Shown: one piece after another, positions 33,255 through 42,310 of the stretch
How positions within the stretch are numbered: position 1 is the first letter of the stretch
Layout of the letters: the number at the start of each line of letters is the position of its first letter
Assembly: GCF_008974285.1 (NCBI RefSeq)
Contig: NZ_BKZV01000009.1
Coordinates: 62,001-126,000 of the forward strand
Reading direction: 5' to 3'
Source of the DNA: Thermogemmatispora aurantia
GTDB taxonomy: Bacteria > Chloroflexota > Ktedonobacteria > Ktedonobacterales > Ktedonobacteraceae
DNA length: 64,000 bases
The notes under the pieces: model-generated
What the model was told of the DNA's origin: nothing
The model's database searches: none
The model's input: the letters and a program-made list of their open reading frames with translations, nothing else
Program-made: the position numbers and the translations under genes

Positions 33255-35009
33255 ATGTCGTTTACGTACATCGCATCGGCTGCCGACTGGGCACGCATTG
33301 CGCCTGAGCTGGTGCTGGCTGGGGTAGCGCTGCTGATCCTGTTGGTTGATCTGCTCTTGCCGCAGACGGGGGCTGTGCCCCGCGAGCGGGGAGCGGCCAA
33401 CTTCTTTGTGTTGCCCCTGCTGGCCTTGCTTGGGGTGCTCGGCGCACTGGCGGCCACGATCGTGCTCTTCGTGGTTGGCGATGGCCAGCGAGCGTTCTTT
33501 GGCCTGGTCGGCTCTGATTGGGGATCGCTCTACGCCTATCTGGCGATCTTGAGCGCTGCCGGTTTAGGTATTATCTTCTCTCCCGCCTACCTGAAGCGTC
33601 TGAAGCTGGTGCATCAGGGCGAGTACTATGCGCTCTTCCTGGCAGCGACGCTTGGGATGATGCTGCTGGCGGCGGCGACCAGCTTCATGACCCTGTTCCT
33701 GGGGCTGGAGACGCTGTCGCTGGCGCTCTATATCCTCTGTGGCTTTGTGACGCGTCGGCAAAGCTCACAGGAAGCTGGGATGAAGTACTTTTTGCTGAGT
33801 TCCTTCGCCTCGGCTTTCCTGCTTTATGGGGTGGCGCTGATCTATGGGGCCACGGGGACGACACGCTTCGGCGCGCGGGGAACGAGTGCTTTTCCTGGTG
33901 TACTGCAGTTTTTGCAGGCCCATCCGCAGAGTACAACGCTGTTGCTGATCGGGATCGGGCTACTGACGGTGGGCTTTGCCTTTAAGGTGTCGGCCATTCC
34001 GTTCCAGATGTGGACGCCGGATGTCTATGAGGGAGCGCCGGCACCGGTGACAGCCTTTATGTCCGTGGGGACAAAGGCGGCGGCGCTGGTCGCGTTTGCA
34101 CGGGTCTTCGCGGTGGTGCTGGAGCCGGTGGCAGCGGACTGGCAGGCGGTGGTCTGGGCGCTGGCGGTGCTGACGATGGTTGGCGGCAATCTGCTGGCCC
34201 TGGTGCAGCGCAATGCCAAGCGCTTGCTGGCTTACTCAAGTGTGGCTCATGCGGGCTATCTGCTGATCGGTGTGGTGGGGGGGGGCGCGACCGGTCTGGC
34301 TGCTATCCTCTTCTATCTGCTCTGCTATGCTTTTCTGAATGCGGGGGCCTTTGGGGCCCTGAGCGCTCTGGAGAGGCTCGATAACAGTGGCTGTGATAGA
34401 GAGGATCTGCGCGGGCTGTGGTTCCGACGGCCCTGGCTGGCAGGTTTTCTGGCCTTCTTCCTGCTGGGGCTGGCGGGCTTCCCGCCGATGGCCGGCTTCG
34501 CGGCCAAGTACTATCTATTCTTTGCGGCGCTGCAGGGCGGCCATCCTGAGCTGTTGCTGATCGGTGTGCTGACCAGTGTGCTGGGAATGTATTATTACCT
34601 GCGCCTGATTGCGGCAATGTTCATGGAGCCGGCACGTGAGGTGCAGGCGGGATCGCTAGAGGTGACCCCGGCGCTGGCTGTGGCGGGCGCGGGCGCAGGC
34701 GCAGGCGTGGCTCCGCGGGCCTCTGGACCTTTGGGGCGGGCTGCGTCGACGCGCACTGGTGGGGCCAGTACTGGCGCGGCGGTGGCGGTGAAGACGGCAG
34801 CTCAGGCGACGACGAGGCGTGCGCCGGAGGTCGAACAGGCACCTGAGACGCGCGAGCAGGCCACCGAGGAGGGAGCGCTGGCAGGTAGCTCACTGAGCTG
34901 GACAACCTGGCTGGGCCTGGGGCTGGCGGCGCTGGGTGCGCTGGCGCTCGGAACGGTCCTGCCTTTCTGGCTGGTCGATCTGGCGCTGAAGGCCGCGGCG
35001 ACGCTGTAG
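33255..35009 (+). CDS. nuoN: NADH-quinone oxidoreductase subunit N
   Basis: A 584-aa antiporter-like subunit, about 90 residues longer than usual. The conserved channel block is VSAIPFQMWTPDVYEGAPAPV followed by TKAAALVAFAR, with LFLGLETLSLALYILCGF carrying the TM5 Glu. LLAYSSVAHAGYLLIG is the usual TM8-9 loop. The extra length is an Ala/Gly/Thr/Glu-rich segment at about residues 458-548 (34626-34895) between the last two helices, with runs such as AGAGAGAGVAP. The ATG at 33255 is preferred over the alternative start at 33237. It is the last gene of the operon. Confidence 0.95.
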   Translation: MSFTYIASAADWARIAPELVLAGVALLILLVDLLLPQTGAVPRERGAANFFVLPLLALLGVLGALAATIVLFVVGDGQRAFFGLVGSDWGSLYAYLAILSAAGLGIIFSPAYLKRLKLVHQGEYYALFLAATLGMMLLAAATSFMTLFLGLETLSLALYILCGFVTRRQSSQEAGMKYFLLSSFASAFLLYGVALIYGATGTTRFGARGTSAFPGVLQFLQAHPQSTTLLLIGIGLLTVGFAFKVSAIPFQMWTPDVYEGAPAPVTAFMSVGTKAAALVAFARVFAVVLEPVAADWQAVVWALAVLTMVGGNLLALVQRNAKRLLAYSSVAHAGYLLIGVVGGGATGLAAILFYLLCYAFLNAGAFGALSALERLDNSGCDREDLRGLWFRRPWLAGFLAFFLLGLAGFPPMAGFAAKYYLFFAALQGGHPELLLIGVLTSVLGMYYYLRLIAAMFMEPAREVQAGSLEVTPALAVAGAGAGAGVAPRASGPLGRAASTRTGGASTGAAVAVKTAAQATTRRAPEVEQAPETREQATEEGALAGSSLSWTTWLGLGLAALGALALGTVLPFWLVDLALKAAATL

Positions 35010-35287
35010 TGCTGATGACGGTGCAAGGGAACGGGGCTACTGCACCAGGGCGACACGACACGTTTTGGGGTGGTGGCTCTCCTGCTATGGCGAAGCGACA
35101 GGCTGGTGGATCGCAAGACAGAGAACACGGTCCACCAGCTTTGTTCTTGTGGGGCCTGCGACTATGCGCTTGATAGCCTGAAGGGGGGCCGAGACGACTC
35201 ATCTCGCCGTCTCGCGAGCCAGGCTGACTGGCCCGGCCTGGGCTGTCCTGTCACCTGGCACAAGCCAGGCCGGCGGGAATGAAAAAA
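35010..35287. other. Intergenic region after the nuo operon
   Basis: No gene is supported. A CCTGGC-ACAA-GCCAGG hairpin at 35254-35269 could help end the nuo transcript, although no U-tract follows it. Confidence 0.35.
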
Positions 35288-35322
35288 ATTCCAGTGCCAT
35301 ACGCGCTCATAGGCACTGGAAT
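35288..35322 (-). terminator. Intrinsic terminator of groES
   Basis: ATTCCAGTGCC (35288-35298) pairs perfectly with GGCACTGGAAT (35312-35322): an 11-bp stem with a 13-base loop. Read on the minus strand it is followed by seven T (35288-35282), about 100 bases after the groES stop. Confidence 0.85.
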
Positions 35323-35423
35323 CATCGTCTATGATAGGCATAGCGAGGCAGAATAAAAGAAAGAAAGCAGCGAAAGAGGAAGGAATAAAAAAGAGGAGTA
35401 GAGCGAGAGAGGCCGCCAGTCAC

Positions 35424-35729
35424 CTACTCCTCGACCACGCCCATCACATCGCTTTCGCGCAGGATCAGTAGCTCCTCATCGTCGATCTTGATCTCAGTGC
35501 CAGAATACTTTGAGAAGAGCACATGATCGCCGACCTTCACCTCGGGCTTCACGCGCTGGCCGTTATCGAGCAGCTTACCCGGGCCAACGGCCAGGACCAG
35601 GCCCTGCTGCGGCTTCTCCTTGGCCGTATCGGGGAGCACGATACCGGTCTTCGTCACCGACTCGCGCGTGACAGGCTTTACCAGCACACGATCAGCTAGT
35701 GGGCGAACCTTCTCACCTGCGGTGGACAT
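35424..35729 (-). CDS. groES: Co-chaperonin GroES
   Basis: A 101-aa subunit of the heptameric lid that caps GroEL during protein folding. [13 protein letters not shown] opens the family, the mobile-loop region is [21 protein letters not shown], then [13 protein letters not shown] and [35 protein letters not shown]. The length is standard. The ATG at 35729 has AGGGAGGT upstream. No groEL gene lies downstream; the gene is followed by its own terminator, so it is a monocistronic orphan. Regulation by HrcA is expected from the CIRCE element and promoter just upstream. Confidence 0.97.
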   Translation of the reverse strand: MSTAGEKVRPLADRVLVKPVTRESVTKTGIVLPDTAKEKPQQGLVLAVGPGKLLDNGQRVKPEVKVGDHVLFSKYSGTEIKIDDEELLILRESDVMGVVEE

Positions 35730-35837
35730 AGACTCTACCTCCCTTGCACAGACAGATAGCATGAGACAGCGACAACAAACGGAACCGCCACGTCTGCCCC
35801 TGCCTCGTCTCGACCTGGCAGCGTGGCGCCCAGCCGA

Positions 35838-35864
35838 TTAGCACTCTCGCGAGGAGAGTGCGAA
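35838..35864 (-). promoter_or_regulatory. CIRCE operator (HrcA site)
   Basis: TTAGCACTC at 35838-35846, a 9-base spacer, then GAGTGCGAA at 35856-35864. This matches the CIRCE consensus TTAGCACTC-N9-GAGTGCTAA with one mismatch. It lies immediately downstream of the groES -10 box, the expected place for heat-shock repression by HrcA. Confidence 0.9.
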
Positions 35865-35873
35865 CCGGCTATT

Positions 35874-35902
35874 ATCATACACCAGAGCGGGCCACATCGC
35901 AA
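35874..35902 (-). promoter_or_regulatory. groES promoter
   Basis: On the minus strand, TTGCGA (35902-35897), a 17-base spacer and TATGAT (35879-35874). Transcription would start near 35867, at the edge of CIRCE. Confidence 0.7.
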
Positions 35903-35918
35903 GAGGGAAAAGGCGCCC

Positions 35919-36788
35919 TTAGAGCACAATCGATTGATAGGTTGAAGCTGCCAGCGCCTGTGCCACAATCACCGCCAGCAGCAACACGCCCCAATCCAGC
36001 AGAGCATCGGGAACCGCGCCCACCACCAAGAAGCCGCGCAACAAGTCCACAGTATAGCTCAGAGGATTAATCTGCGCCAGAATGCGCAGCCAGTCGGGCA
36101 TGATGGCCAAGGGATAAATGGCATTGCTGGCGAAAAAGAGCGGCATTGTCAAAACCTGGCCGATGCCCATGAAGCGCTCGCGCGTCTTCACCAAAATGGC
36201 GATCAACATCGACAGCGTCGAAAAGAAGCTGGCAGCGATCAGGACCGCCAGCAGGCTGCCGATAACGCCGATCAGGCTCCACTGTAGGTGGACGCCCAGC
36301 AACAGAGCCAGCAGGAAGATGATTACCGCCTGGCTGATCGAGCGCACAGCAGCTCCCAGTCCCTTGCCGGTGACAAAGCTAGCGCGCGGCACCGGCAAGA
36401 CCAGAAACTTTTGCAGGATACCCGCATCGCGCTCCCAGATGATGCTCAGCCCGTAAAAGATCGAGACGAACATCAATGATTGGGCCAGAATGCCTGGCGT
36501 CATAAACGTCAGATAGCTGACCGAACCGGTGGGGATGGCACGCAAGCGCGAGAAGGCCTCGCCGAAGATCACCAGCCACAGGGCCGGCTGCACGGCGCGC
36601 GTCAGCAATTCCGTCGGATCGTGACGCAGCTTGCGCAGCTCGATCTCTGCCACGACCAGCACACACCGTATATAGGTTACGACCATCTCCCAGGGCGAGG
36701 GCGGGCGCAGCAATGCCTCCAGGGCGGCTCCTTCTCGCTGGGGTTTATCCGAAACGCTGAGCGCGCCGACGTAACTGTCTGACTTCAC
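35919..36788 (-). CDS. ABC-2 type transporter permease
   Basis: A 289-aa permease of the ABC-2 (daunorubicin/DrrB-like) type with six predicted membrane helices. The N-terminal 45 residues are cytoplasmic. FLTFMTPGILAQS-like YLTFMTPGILAQSLMF, GKGLGAAVRS and LTMPLFFASNAIYPLAIMPDWLRILAQINPLSY are typical of antibiotic exporters. The start is GTG at 36788 with GGGAGG upstream, 44 bases inside the end of the ATPase gene. With the ATPase and the MarR regulator it forms a three-gene export operon; the cargo is unknown. Confidence 0.9.
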   Translation of the reverse strand: MKSDSYVGALSVSDKPQREGAALEALLRPPSPWEMVVTYIRCVLVVAEIELRKLRHDPTELLTRAVQPALWLVIFGEAFSRLRAIPTGSVSYLTFMTPGILAQSLMFVSIFYGLSIIWERDAGILQKFLVLPVPRASFVTGKGLGAAVRSISQAVIIFLLALLLGVHLQWSLIGVIGSLLAVLIAASFFSTLSMLIAILVKTRERFMGIGQVLTMPLFFASNAIYPLAIMPDWLRILAQINPLSYTVDLLRGFLVVGAVPDALLDWGVLLLAVIVAQALAASTYQSIVL

Positions 36789-37545
36789 GATAACTGCCTC
36801 CCGATTCCAGAGTATTGCCTGTCACTGACGTAAACACGTCCTCAAGCGTAGCGCCGGGCCGATTCAGGCTGGCCTTCAAAGCCGCCGGCTCGCCGATGGC
36901 CGCAATGCGCCCCTGGTCCATAATGGCCACGCGCTGGCAGTAGGCATCCGCCTCCTCCATATAGTGGGTAGTCACCAGGAGGGTGATCTGCTCCTGATTG
37001 CGCAGCAGCTCCAATGCCTCCCAGACTGAGCGTCGCGCCGTCGGATCAAGACCGATGGTCGGCTCGTCCAGGATCAGAATACGTGGGCGATGGAGAATGG
37101 CCTGACCGATCTCCAGGCGCCGGACCATGCCGCCCGAGTAGGTGCGCACCAGGCTGTGGGCCGCGTCGCGCAGATTGAGCAGCTCCAGCACCTCCCAGAT
37201 GCGCCGCTCACGCTCCTGGCGTGGAAAACCCAGTAGCTTGGCCACCACCAGCAAATTCTCATAGCCGGTCAGCGTGCTGTCCGCCGACAGCGACTGCGAT
37301 ACATACCCCAGCAGCCGCCGAATGACCATCTTATGGCGTTGGACATCCAGTCCCGCGATGCGCATCTGGCCGCTGGTCGGCGGAATCAATGTGATGAGCA
37401 TGCGAATAGTAGTCGTCTTGCCGGCCCCATTGGGGCCAAGCAAGCCAAAGGCTTCGCCCTCCTGAATAGAGAACGTGATGTGATCAACGGCGACTTTATC
37501 GCCGAAGCGCTTGACAAGATCTTCGACTTCAATCATTGGCCTCAT
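36745..37545 (-). CDS. ABC-2 type transporter ATP-binding protein
   Basis: A 266-aa ATPase of the DrrA/CcmA family. Walker A is GPNGAGKTT, the Q-loop is in LGYVSQSLSADSTL, the signature is YSGGMVRRLEIGQAI, Walker B is ILILDEPTIGLDP, and the switch His is in VTTHYMEEAD. The C-terminus, PGATLEDVFTSVTGN, is usual for drug exporters. The ATG overlaps the MarR stop as ATGA and its own end overlaps the permease start, so all three genes are translationally coupled. Confidence 0.93.
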   Translation of the reverse strand: MRPMIEVEDLVKRFGDKVAVDHITFSIQEGEAFGLLGPNGAGKTTTIRMLITLIPPTSGQMRIAGLDVQRHKMVIRRLLGYVSQSLSADSTLTGYENLLVVAKLLGFPRQERERRIWEVLELLNLRDAAHSLVRTYSGGMVRRLEIGQAILHRPRILILDEPTIGLDPTARRSVWEALELLRNQEQITLLVTTHYMEEADAYCQRVAIMDQGRIAAIGEPAALKASLNRPGATLEDVFTSVTGNTLESGGSYREVRQLRRRAQRFG

Positions 37546-38120
37546 TCGGCCTGACCTCCCTCTCCTGCAGGGGTGACAGTGGCCAGCGGACTGGAGCCGC
37601 GGCCCTCGCTCTCCTGCTCGTTGGGAACCTGGGCTTGACCAGGGGGGTCTTGTTCTGGCCCGGGTTCTTCGTCGCGCCTGCCTTCGGCCCCGTCCCCTGC
37701 GGCCTCGGCTGCCTCCAGCACACGCTCAATGAGTCGCTGTAGCTCATCCTGCTCTGCAGGGGTTAACGGCTCCAGCATACGCGAGAGCACCGCGCGCCGT
37801 TCTCGTTGCCAGGCCGCTACCTGCTCGATACCGCGCGCCGTCAGCTCGACCAGCACCACTCGCTCGTCGCCGCCATCGCCCTGACGCACCCGCCGCACAA
37901 GGCCCGCCTTCTCCAGCCTCTTACAGGCGCTGGTCACAGAGCTACCGCTCAGTCCGAGGGCGGTCGCCAGCTCGCCAACACTACAGCTCCCCCGCCGGCT
38001 CAGGTTTTTGAGCAGCCAGTACTGCTCCGGCGTCATTTCTGCCCTCCGGACCGGGTGAGTGCTGCGCCTCAGCAGCCGCCACAAGGCCAGCAGATCTTCT
38101 ACCAGGCGCTCGCTGGCCAT
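37542..38120 (-). CDS. MarR-family transcriptional regulator
   Basis: A 192-aa winged-helix repressor. The core (about 1-140) has TPEQYWLLKNLSRRGSCSVGEL, the recognition region LGLSGSSVTSACKRLEKAGLV and the wing RRVRQGDGGDERVVLVELTARG. After the dimerisation helix there is an acidic, Gly/Pro/Glu-rich tail of about 50 residues that is not part of the family. It is the first gene of the exporter operon and probably responds to a compound that the exporter removes. A palindromic operator overlaps its own -10 box. The ATG at 38120 has GGAAGGGAG upstream. Confidence 0.92.
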   Translation of the reverse strand: MASERLVEDLLALWRLLRRSTHPVRRAEMTPEQYWLLKNLSRRGSCSVGELATALGLSGSSVTSACKRLEKAGLVRRVRQGDGGDERVVLVELTARGIEQVAAWQRERRAVLSRMLEPLTPAEQDELQRLIERVLEAAEAAGDGAEGRRDEEPGPEQDPPGQAQVPNEQESEGRGSSPLATVTPAGEGGQAE

Positions 38121-38163
38121 GACTTGACTCGCTCCCTTCCTTTTTACAGACTAATATTTTTAC

Positions 38164-38203
38164 TATCAAATATATTGATAATACAGTTTCTGGAAGCTGT
38201 CAA
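38164..38203 (-). promoter_or_regulatory. MarR operon promoter with overlapping palindromic operator
   Basis: Minus-strand TTGACA (38203-38198), 17-base spacer, TATCAA (38180-38175). The -10 box is exactly one arm of the palindrome TATCAA-N5-TTGATA (38164-38180), a typical MarR-size operator. Bound repressor would block the polymerase, giving autoregulation of regulator and exporter. Confidence 0.75.
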
Positions 38204-38500
38204 GGGGCAAAGTGCGAGGAGTGTGCTCCCCTGCGGACGCAGCTGGAAGGAAGGAGCAGTGGGGAACTCATCGCGAGGTAGACCGTTCTCTCTATAACGA
38301 AGGCTGCCAGCTGACGATCGGCAATGGCTCACCGGTGTGCTACCACGGAAGGTGCGATGAGGCTCGTTCCGGCTGAGAGCTTCCCGTCGCCTCTCCAGGC
38401 TGGTAAAAATGTTGAGTCAAGGAGGCTGGAATAAGCCTGGTCGATGACACACTCATGGCTCGTGCAGCGACGAGGCACGAGCGCGAAAAGAGGTGCTTTT

Positions 38501-38995
38501 ATGCAGCAGCAGACTCGCCCGTTCCCGGCGACAAGGGTCGCCGACAGCCCAGCGTTTGCGTCCTTCACGCTCCTATTGGCGTTAGCGCTTATCTTCATCT
38601 TGATCTCGGCGTGCGGGCAGCCGCCGCGGAATCCAACATCGGTGCTTGCTTGTGGTACTGTGACGAGTACGGAAGCAGTGAGCAAGAACGCCTCAGAAAC
38701 CTGGCAGGCCATGCGTGCAGGGACCTGTTTCCTGCATGCCTATCAGCAATGTCAGGCGGCGACCCTGATCTATGTCGACCAGGATAGACTGCTCAGGCAG
38801 GATCAGCAGCGGACCGTCGTACGGACCCTGACCGTTGAGGCTGCCAGCTGCCAGGTTTCAGAGACTCTTCAGGAGGCCTCCAGCTCCACGACCTCTCTCT
38901 GTGAGAGGGTGGAAGGTCTACGTGGAGCCTTGCGCCTGGTCTCCTGTGGGGTTGACGGTACCTTCTATTTGATCCTGGACGCTGCTATTCAATGA
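38501..38995 (+). CDS. Small lipoprotein of unknown function
   Basis: A 164-aa predicted lipoprotein: hydrophobic segment FTLLLALALIFILISAC with the lipobox LISAC near residue 39, followed by a mature part of about 125 residues with six further Cys (LACGT, GTCFLH, QQCQAA, SCQVSE, LCERV, VSCGV). The even number and spacing suggest disulfides in an extracytoplasmic fold. I do not recognise the family. The ATG at 38501 follows AAGAGGTG; the longer in-frame start at 38444 would bury the signal peptide. It stands alone, divergent from the MarR operon. Confidence 0.7.
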   Translation: MQQQTRPFPATRVADSPAFASFTLLLALALIFILISACGQPPRNPTSVLACGTVTSTEAVSKNASETWQAMRAGTCFLHAYQQCQAATLIYVDQDRLLRQDQQRTVVRTLTVEAASCQVSETLQEASSSTTSLCERVEGLRGALRLVSCGVDGTFYLILDAAIQ

Positions 38996-39449
38996 TATTC
39001 CCCGCTCTCAAGGCATAGGGCGGCTTCTTCTTTCAGCCAGTCACCTTGCCCGTTGTGGCCTTTGCCGCGAAGAGAAGCGAGGAGTCGGTGTCTGTTCAGA
39101 AGCATGGCGCCTCCTCTGAGAGGGGCCGGCCCCGATGGCTCACACTACGGCTTCGTGCTCTAACGAGTATATTGATTGATGGCCGCCTGCATGGTGGTCA
39201 GGGTCAGGATCAAGCACCGGCTCGCAGCCAGGACAGCCAAGGGTGAGGCGGAGGCCAGGGCCAGAAGTCACGGAGGTCCTGGCCATGCTTGTGCCGCTGG
39301 GCAGAATGCGCTACAATAAAAGCCCGATGCGCTGATATTCACAGGGCCGGGCGCCAGTCGTGGCGCTCGTGAAGTGTGGCTAAAGCGCTTACAATCAGTG
39401 ACCGTCGATCACAGCAAACCCATCTGCACGACAGAGCTGGACCATACTG
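38996..39449. other. Intergenic region before pcrA
   Basis: About 450 bases without a supported gene. A 66-codon ORF at 39046 is compositionally random. The promoter at 39289-39317 is the only signal I see. Confidence 0.4.
39289..39317 (+). promoter_or_regulatory. Putative promoter of the PcrA/UvrD gene
   Basis: TTGTGC (39289-39294), 17-base spacer, TACAAT (39312-39317). It would give a leader of about 125 bases before the ATG at 39450. Confidence 0.45.
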
Positions 39450-41813
39450 ATGCCTGAGCATACAGAGCTGGAACAGGAGCTACTGGCCGGCCTCAACGGG
39501 CCGCAGCGGGAGGCCGTCACTACTACCGAGGGGCCGCTGCTGATCCTGGCTGGTCCCGGCAGCGGCAAGACGCGCGTCATTACCCATCGCATCGCCTATC
39601 TGGTGCGCTGCCGTGGCGTGCGGCCCTGGCATATTCTGGCTGTGACCTTTACCAATAAGGCTGCGCGCGAGATGCAGGAGCGTCTCGAGAAGCTGGTGGG
39701 CCTGAGCGAGGCCCGCGAGATGTATATTGGCACCTTCCACGCTATCTGCGCCCGTGTGCTACGCGCCGAGGCGGATCTACTGGCCCCGTTCGGCCTGACG
39801 CGCTCCTTTGTCATCCTCGATACTGATGACCAGGCCGCCCTCATCAAACAGGCCCTGCGCGACCTCGATCTCGATGAGAAGCAGTATCGCGTCTCGCTGA
39901 TTCATGCCTTGATCTCGCGCGCCAAGAACGCCATGCTCTCCCCGTACCAGATGGCCGAGCAGGCTCGCCGCTATACCGAAGAGGTCGCTGCGCGGGTCTA
40001 TCGTCGCTATCAGCAGCTGCTGCGCTCCAACAATAGCGTCGACTTCGACGATCTGCTGATGCTCACCGAGCAGCTCTGGCGTACAGAGTCCGAGGTCCTG
40101 GCGCGTTACCAACAGCGCTGGCAGTATATCCATGTTGACGAGTTCCAGGACTGCAATGTGCCGCAATATAAGCTGATCCGCCTGCTGGGGCGGGGCAGCT
40201 ACGAGCGGCCCGGCGGCAGCGGCAATGTCTGCGTGGTTGGCGACGACGACCAGATGATCTATAGCTGGCGCGGCGCCAGTGCCGAAAACGTCCAGGCCTT
40301 CGAGCGCGATTTCCCCGAGGCCCGTATCATCCTGCTTGAGCAAAACTATCGCTCGACGCAGCACATTCTCGATGCCGCTCAGTGCGTTGTCCGGCGTAAC
40401 ACGGCCCGCAAGGAGAAGCGGCTGTGGACCGCTCTCGGCCAGGGCGAGAAGTTGATCTACCATGAGGCTTATAACGACGAGGCCGAGGGGCTATACGTGG
40501 CCGATGAGATTCTGAAGCTGCTGGCGCGCGGCGAGGTGGCCCATCGCGGCGAGATTGCCGTGATGTACCGTACCAACGCCCAGTCACGCGCTCTCGAAGA
40601 GCAATTCTTGCGGGCCAATATCCCTTATAAAGTCATCGGTAGCCGCAAGTTCTACGAGCGCAAAGAAGTCAAGGACATGCTAGCCTATTTGCGCCTGCTC
40701 CTCAATCCCCACGACGACCTGAGCCTGCAGCGCATCATCAATGTCCCCAATCGGAAGATCGGCCCGAAATCGCTGGGTGAGCTGCAGCGCTGGGCTCGCG
40801 AGGAGCAGCTTTCGCTCTACGATGCCCTGCAGCGCAGCGAGGACCACCCGACGCTGGGGCGCGCCGCCAAGAATGCCCTGCAGCAATTCGCTCACCTGTT
40901 GGCAGAGCTGCGCTCTTCCGTGGCAGAGCTGCGCTTGCCAGAGCTGCTTGATCGCGTGGCTGAGCGCACAGGCTATGGCCCTGAGCTGCGTGCCTCTCCC
41001 GAAGGTGAGGAGCGCTGGAGTAACATCCTGGAACTGCGTCGCGTGGCTGAGGATTATGCTGAGATTGAAACTTCGCTGGCCCTGGAGCTGTTTCTAGAGA
41101 ATGTGGCTCTGGTCGGCGGGGCCGACGTGGCTCAGACAGGCGAAGATGGCACCCTCCTCCACGAAGAGGATCAGGATGCCGTGACGCTGATTACCTTGCA
41201 TGCGGCCAAGGGCCTGGAGTTTCCGGTGGTCTTCATTGTAGGTCTCGACGAGGGCATTCTCCCACATGGGCGCTCCATCGATTCGCCCGAGCAGCTGGAG
41301 GAAGAGCGTCGCCTGGCCTACGTCGGCTTCACGCGCGCTATGCGTCGCCTCTATCTGGTGCGCGCCCGCCGCCGCTCGTATTTCGGCGATGTGGTCTATA
41401 CAGAGCCATCGCGCTTTCTGGCGGATATTCCACCCGATCTGTTTGCCTCTAGTCCCGGCTCTGAGTCGCGGCGCCAGTCTTCAACCTGGGAGCGGGGAGG
41501 CCGCTACGAGAGCTATGATCACGACCACGAAGACTATGGCTCTCGCCGGGTCTATGGCGGCGCTGCTTCCCGCCCGCGTCGCTCCGTGCCTGCCGACACG
41601 ACCTTCACCCCGTCATCCGCTGACGTCTCGTCGACACCAGCAGCCCCGCGCTTCCAGCCCGGCGATCGCGTGCTGCACCATCTCTTTGGTCAGGGCATTG
41701 TGCTCAAGAGTGAGCTGGAAAGCGGCTCTGAGTTTGTCGAGGTGCAGTTTCAGGGGAAGCATGGCAAGAAGCGTCTGAGCCTGGATTATGCACGCCTGGA
41801 GCGCCTCCCCTGA
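39450..41813 (+). CDS. pcrA: ATP-dependent 3'-5' DNA helicase PcrA/UvrD
   Basis: A 787-aa superfamily 1A helicase for nucleotide excision repair and removal of replication blocks. Motif Ia/Q and Walker A: NGPQREAVTTTEGPLLILAGPGSGKTRVI-like order with GPGSGKT; Walker B DEFQDCN; motif III GDDDQMIYSWRGA; motif IV LEQNYRSTQHIL; motif V TLHAAKGLEFPVVFIVGLDEG; motif VI EERRLAYVGFTRAM. The C-terminal 55 residues form the tudor-like RNA-polymerase-binding domain seen in PcrA (FQPGDRVLHHLFGQGIV). A Ser/Arg/Tyr-rich linker precedes it. The start at 39450 has only a weak ribosome binding site. Confidence 0.95.
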   Translation: MPEHTELEQELLAGLNGPQREAVTTTEGPLLILAGPGSGKTRVITHRIAYLVRCRGVRPWHILAVTFTNKAAREMQERLEKLVGLSEAREMYIGTFHAICARVLRAEADLLAPFGLTRSFVILDTDDQAALIKQALRDLDLDEKQYRVSLIHALISRAKNAMLSPYQMAEQARRYTEEVAARVYRRYQQLLRSNNSVDFDDLLMLTEQLWRTESEVLARYQQRWQYIHVDEFQDCNVPQYKLIRLLGRGSYERPGGSGNVCVVGDDDQMIYSWRGASAENVQAFERDFPEARIILLEQNYRSTQHILDAAQCVVRRNTARKEKRLWTALGQGEKLIYHEAYNDEAEGLYVADEILKLLARGEVAHRGEIAVMYRTNAQSRALEEQFLRANIPYKVIGSRKFYERKEVKDMLAYLRLLLNPHDDLSLQRIINVPNRKIGPKSLGELQRWAREEQLSLYDALQRSEDHPTLGRAAKNALQQFAHLLAELRSSVAELRLPELLDRVAERTGYGPELRASPEGEERWSNILELRRVAEDYAEIETSLALELFLENVALVGGADVAQTGEDGTLLHEEDQDAVTLITLHAAKGLEFPVVFIVGLDEGILPHGRSIDSPEQLEEERRLAYVGFTRAMRRLYLVRARRRSYFGDVVYTEPSRFLADIPPDLFASSPGSESRRQSSTWERGGRYESYDHDHEDYGSRRVYGGAASRPRRSVPADTTFTPSSADVSSTPAAPRFQPGDRVLHHLFGQGIVLKSELESGSEFVEVQFQGKHGKKRLSLDYARLERLP

Positions 41814-42310
41814 GTAGAAGTAAGGTGCCGGGAAATCCTCCATGCTGATCGGCGTCTGGAGCTGGCCAGCATCACCGCGTGCTTCGTGACTGGCTGTCCC
41901 CCAATGACCGCTTCTAAATCAGCGCCATGAGCGGGAGGATCACAAGTGCAGAAACAACCCATAGCATCGCACAGGGTAGCAACGATCTCGGAATGATCCG
42001 ATTACACATGTAGAGCACCGCTCTTATGGAGAGAAGGCTCGTCATGCTCTCATGAGCAGCATGCTTCTTCTAGTGTTACAGGTCTCTATTAAGAGTGCGT
42101 TTGCGGTCTATGAAAATTTGCCTGATAGTAGGGTCCAGTATGTGTCAGGCTCCTATTAACAGACTGACAGCAGTGGCATAGAGAGTCTATAACGCCGCTT
42201 GCTTCCAAATATGGCTATTGTCTAATCGAAGATGGCCATTTATCATAGCTTTAGCTTTTTATCTGTATCTCTTTATTGCCGTGAAGAAAGGGAACTGGCC
42301 AGAAAAGCTA
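41814..42310. other. AT-rich intergenic region with the radC promoter
   Basis: About 500 bases, visibly lower in GC than the neighbours, with no supported gene. A promoter-like pair, CTGACA (42164-42169), 18-base spacer, TATAAC (42188-42193), would place the transcript start near 42200. Confidence 0.5.

Noticed and set aside
13461-42221. 10-mer TGGCTATTGT at 13461-13470 and 42212-42221
   Set aside because: Two occurrences of a 10-mer with no shared context are expected by chance in 64 kb on two strands at moderate odds; no further similarity around them.
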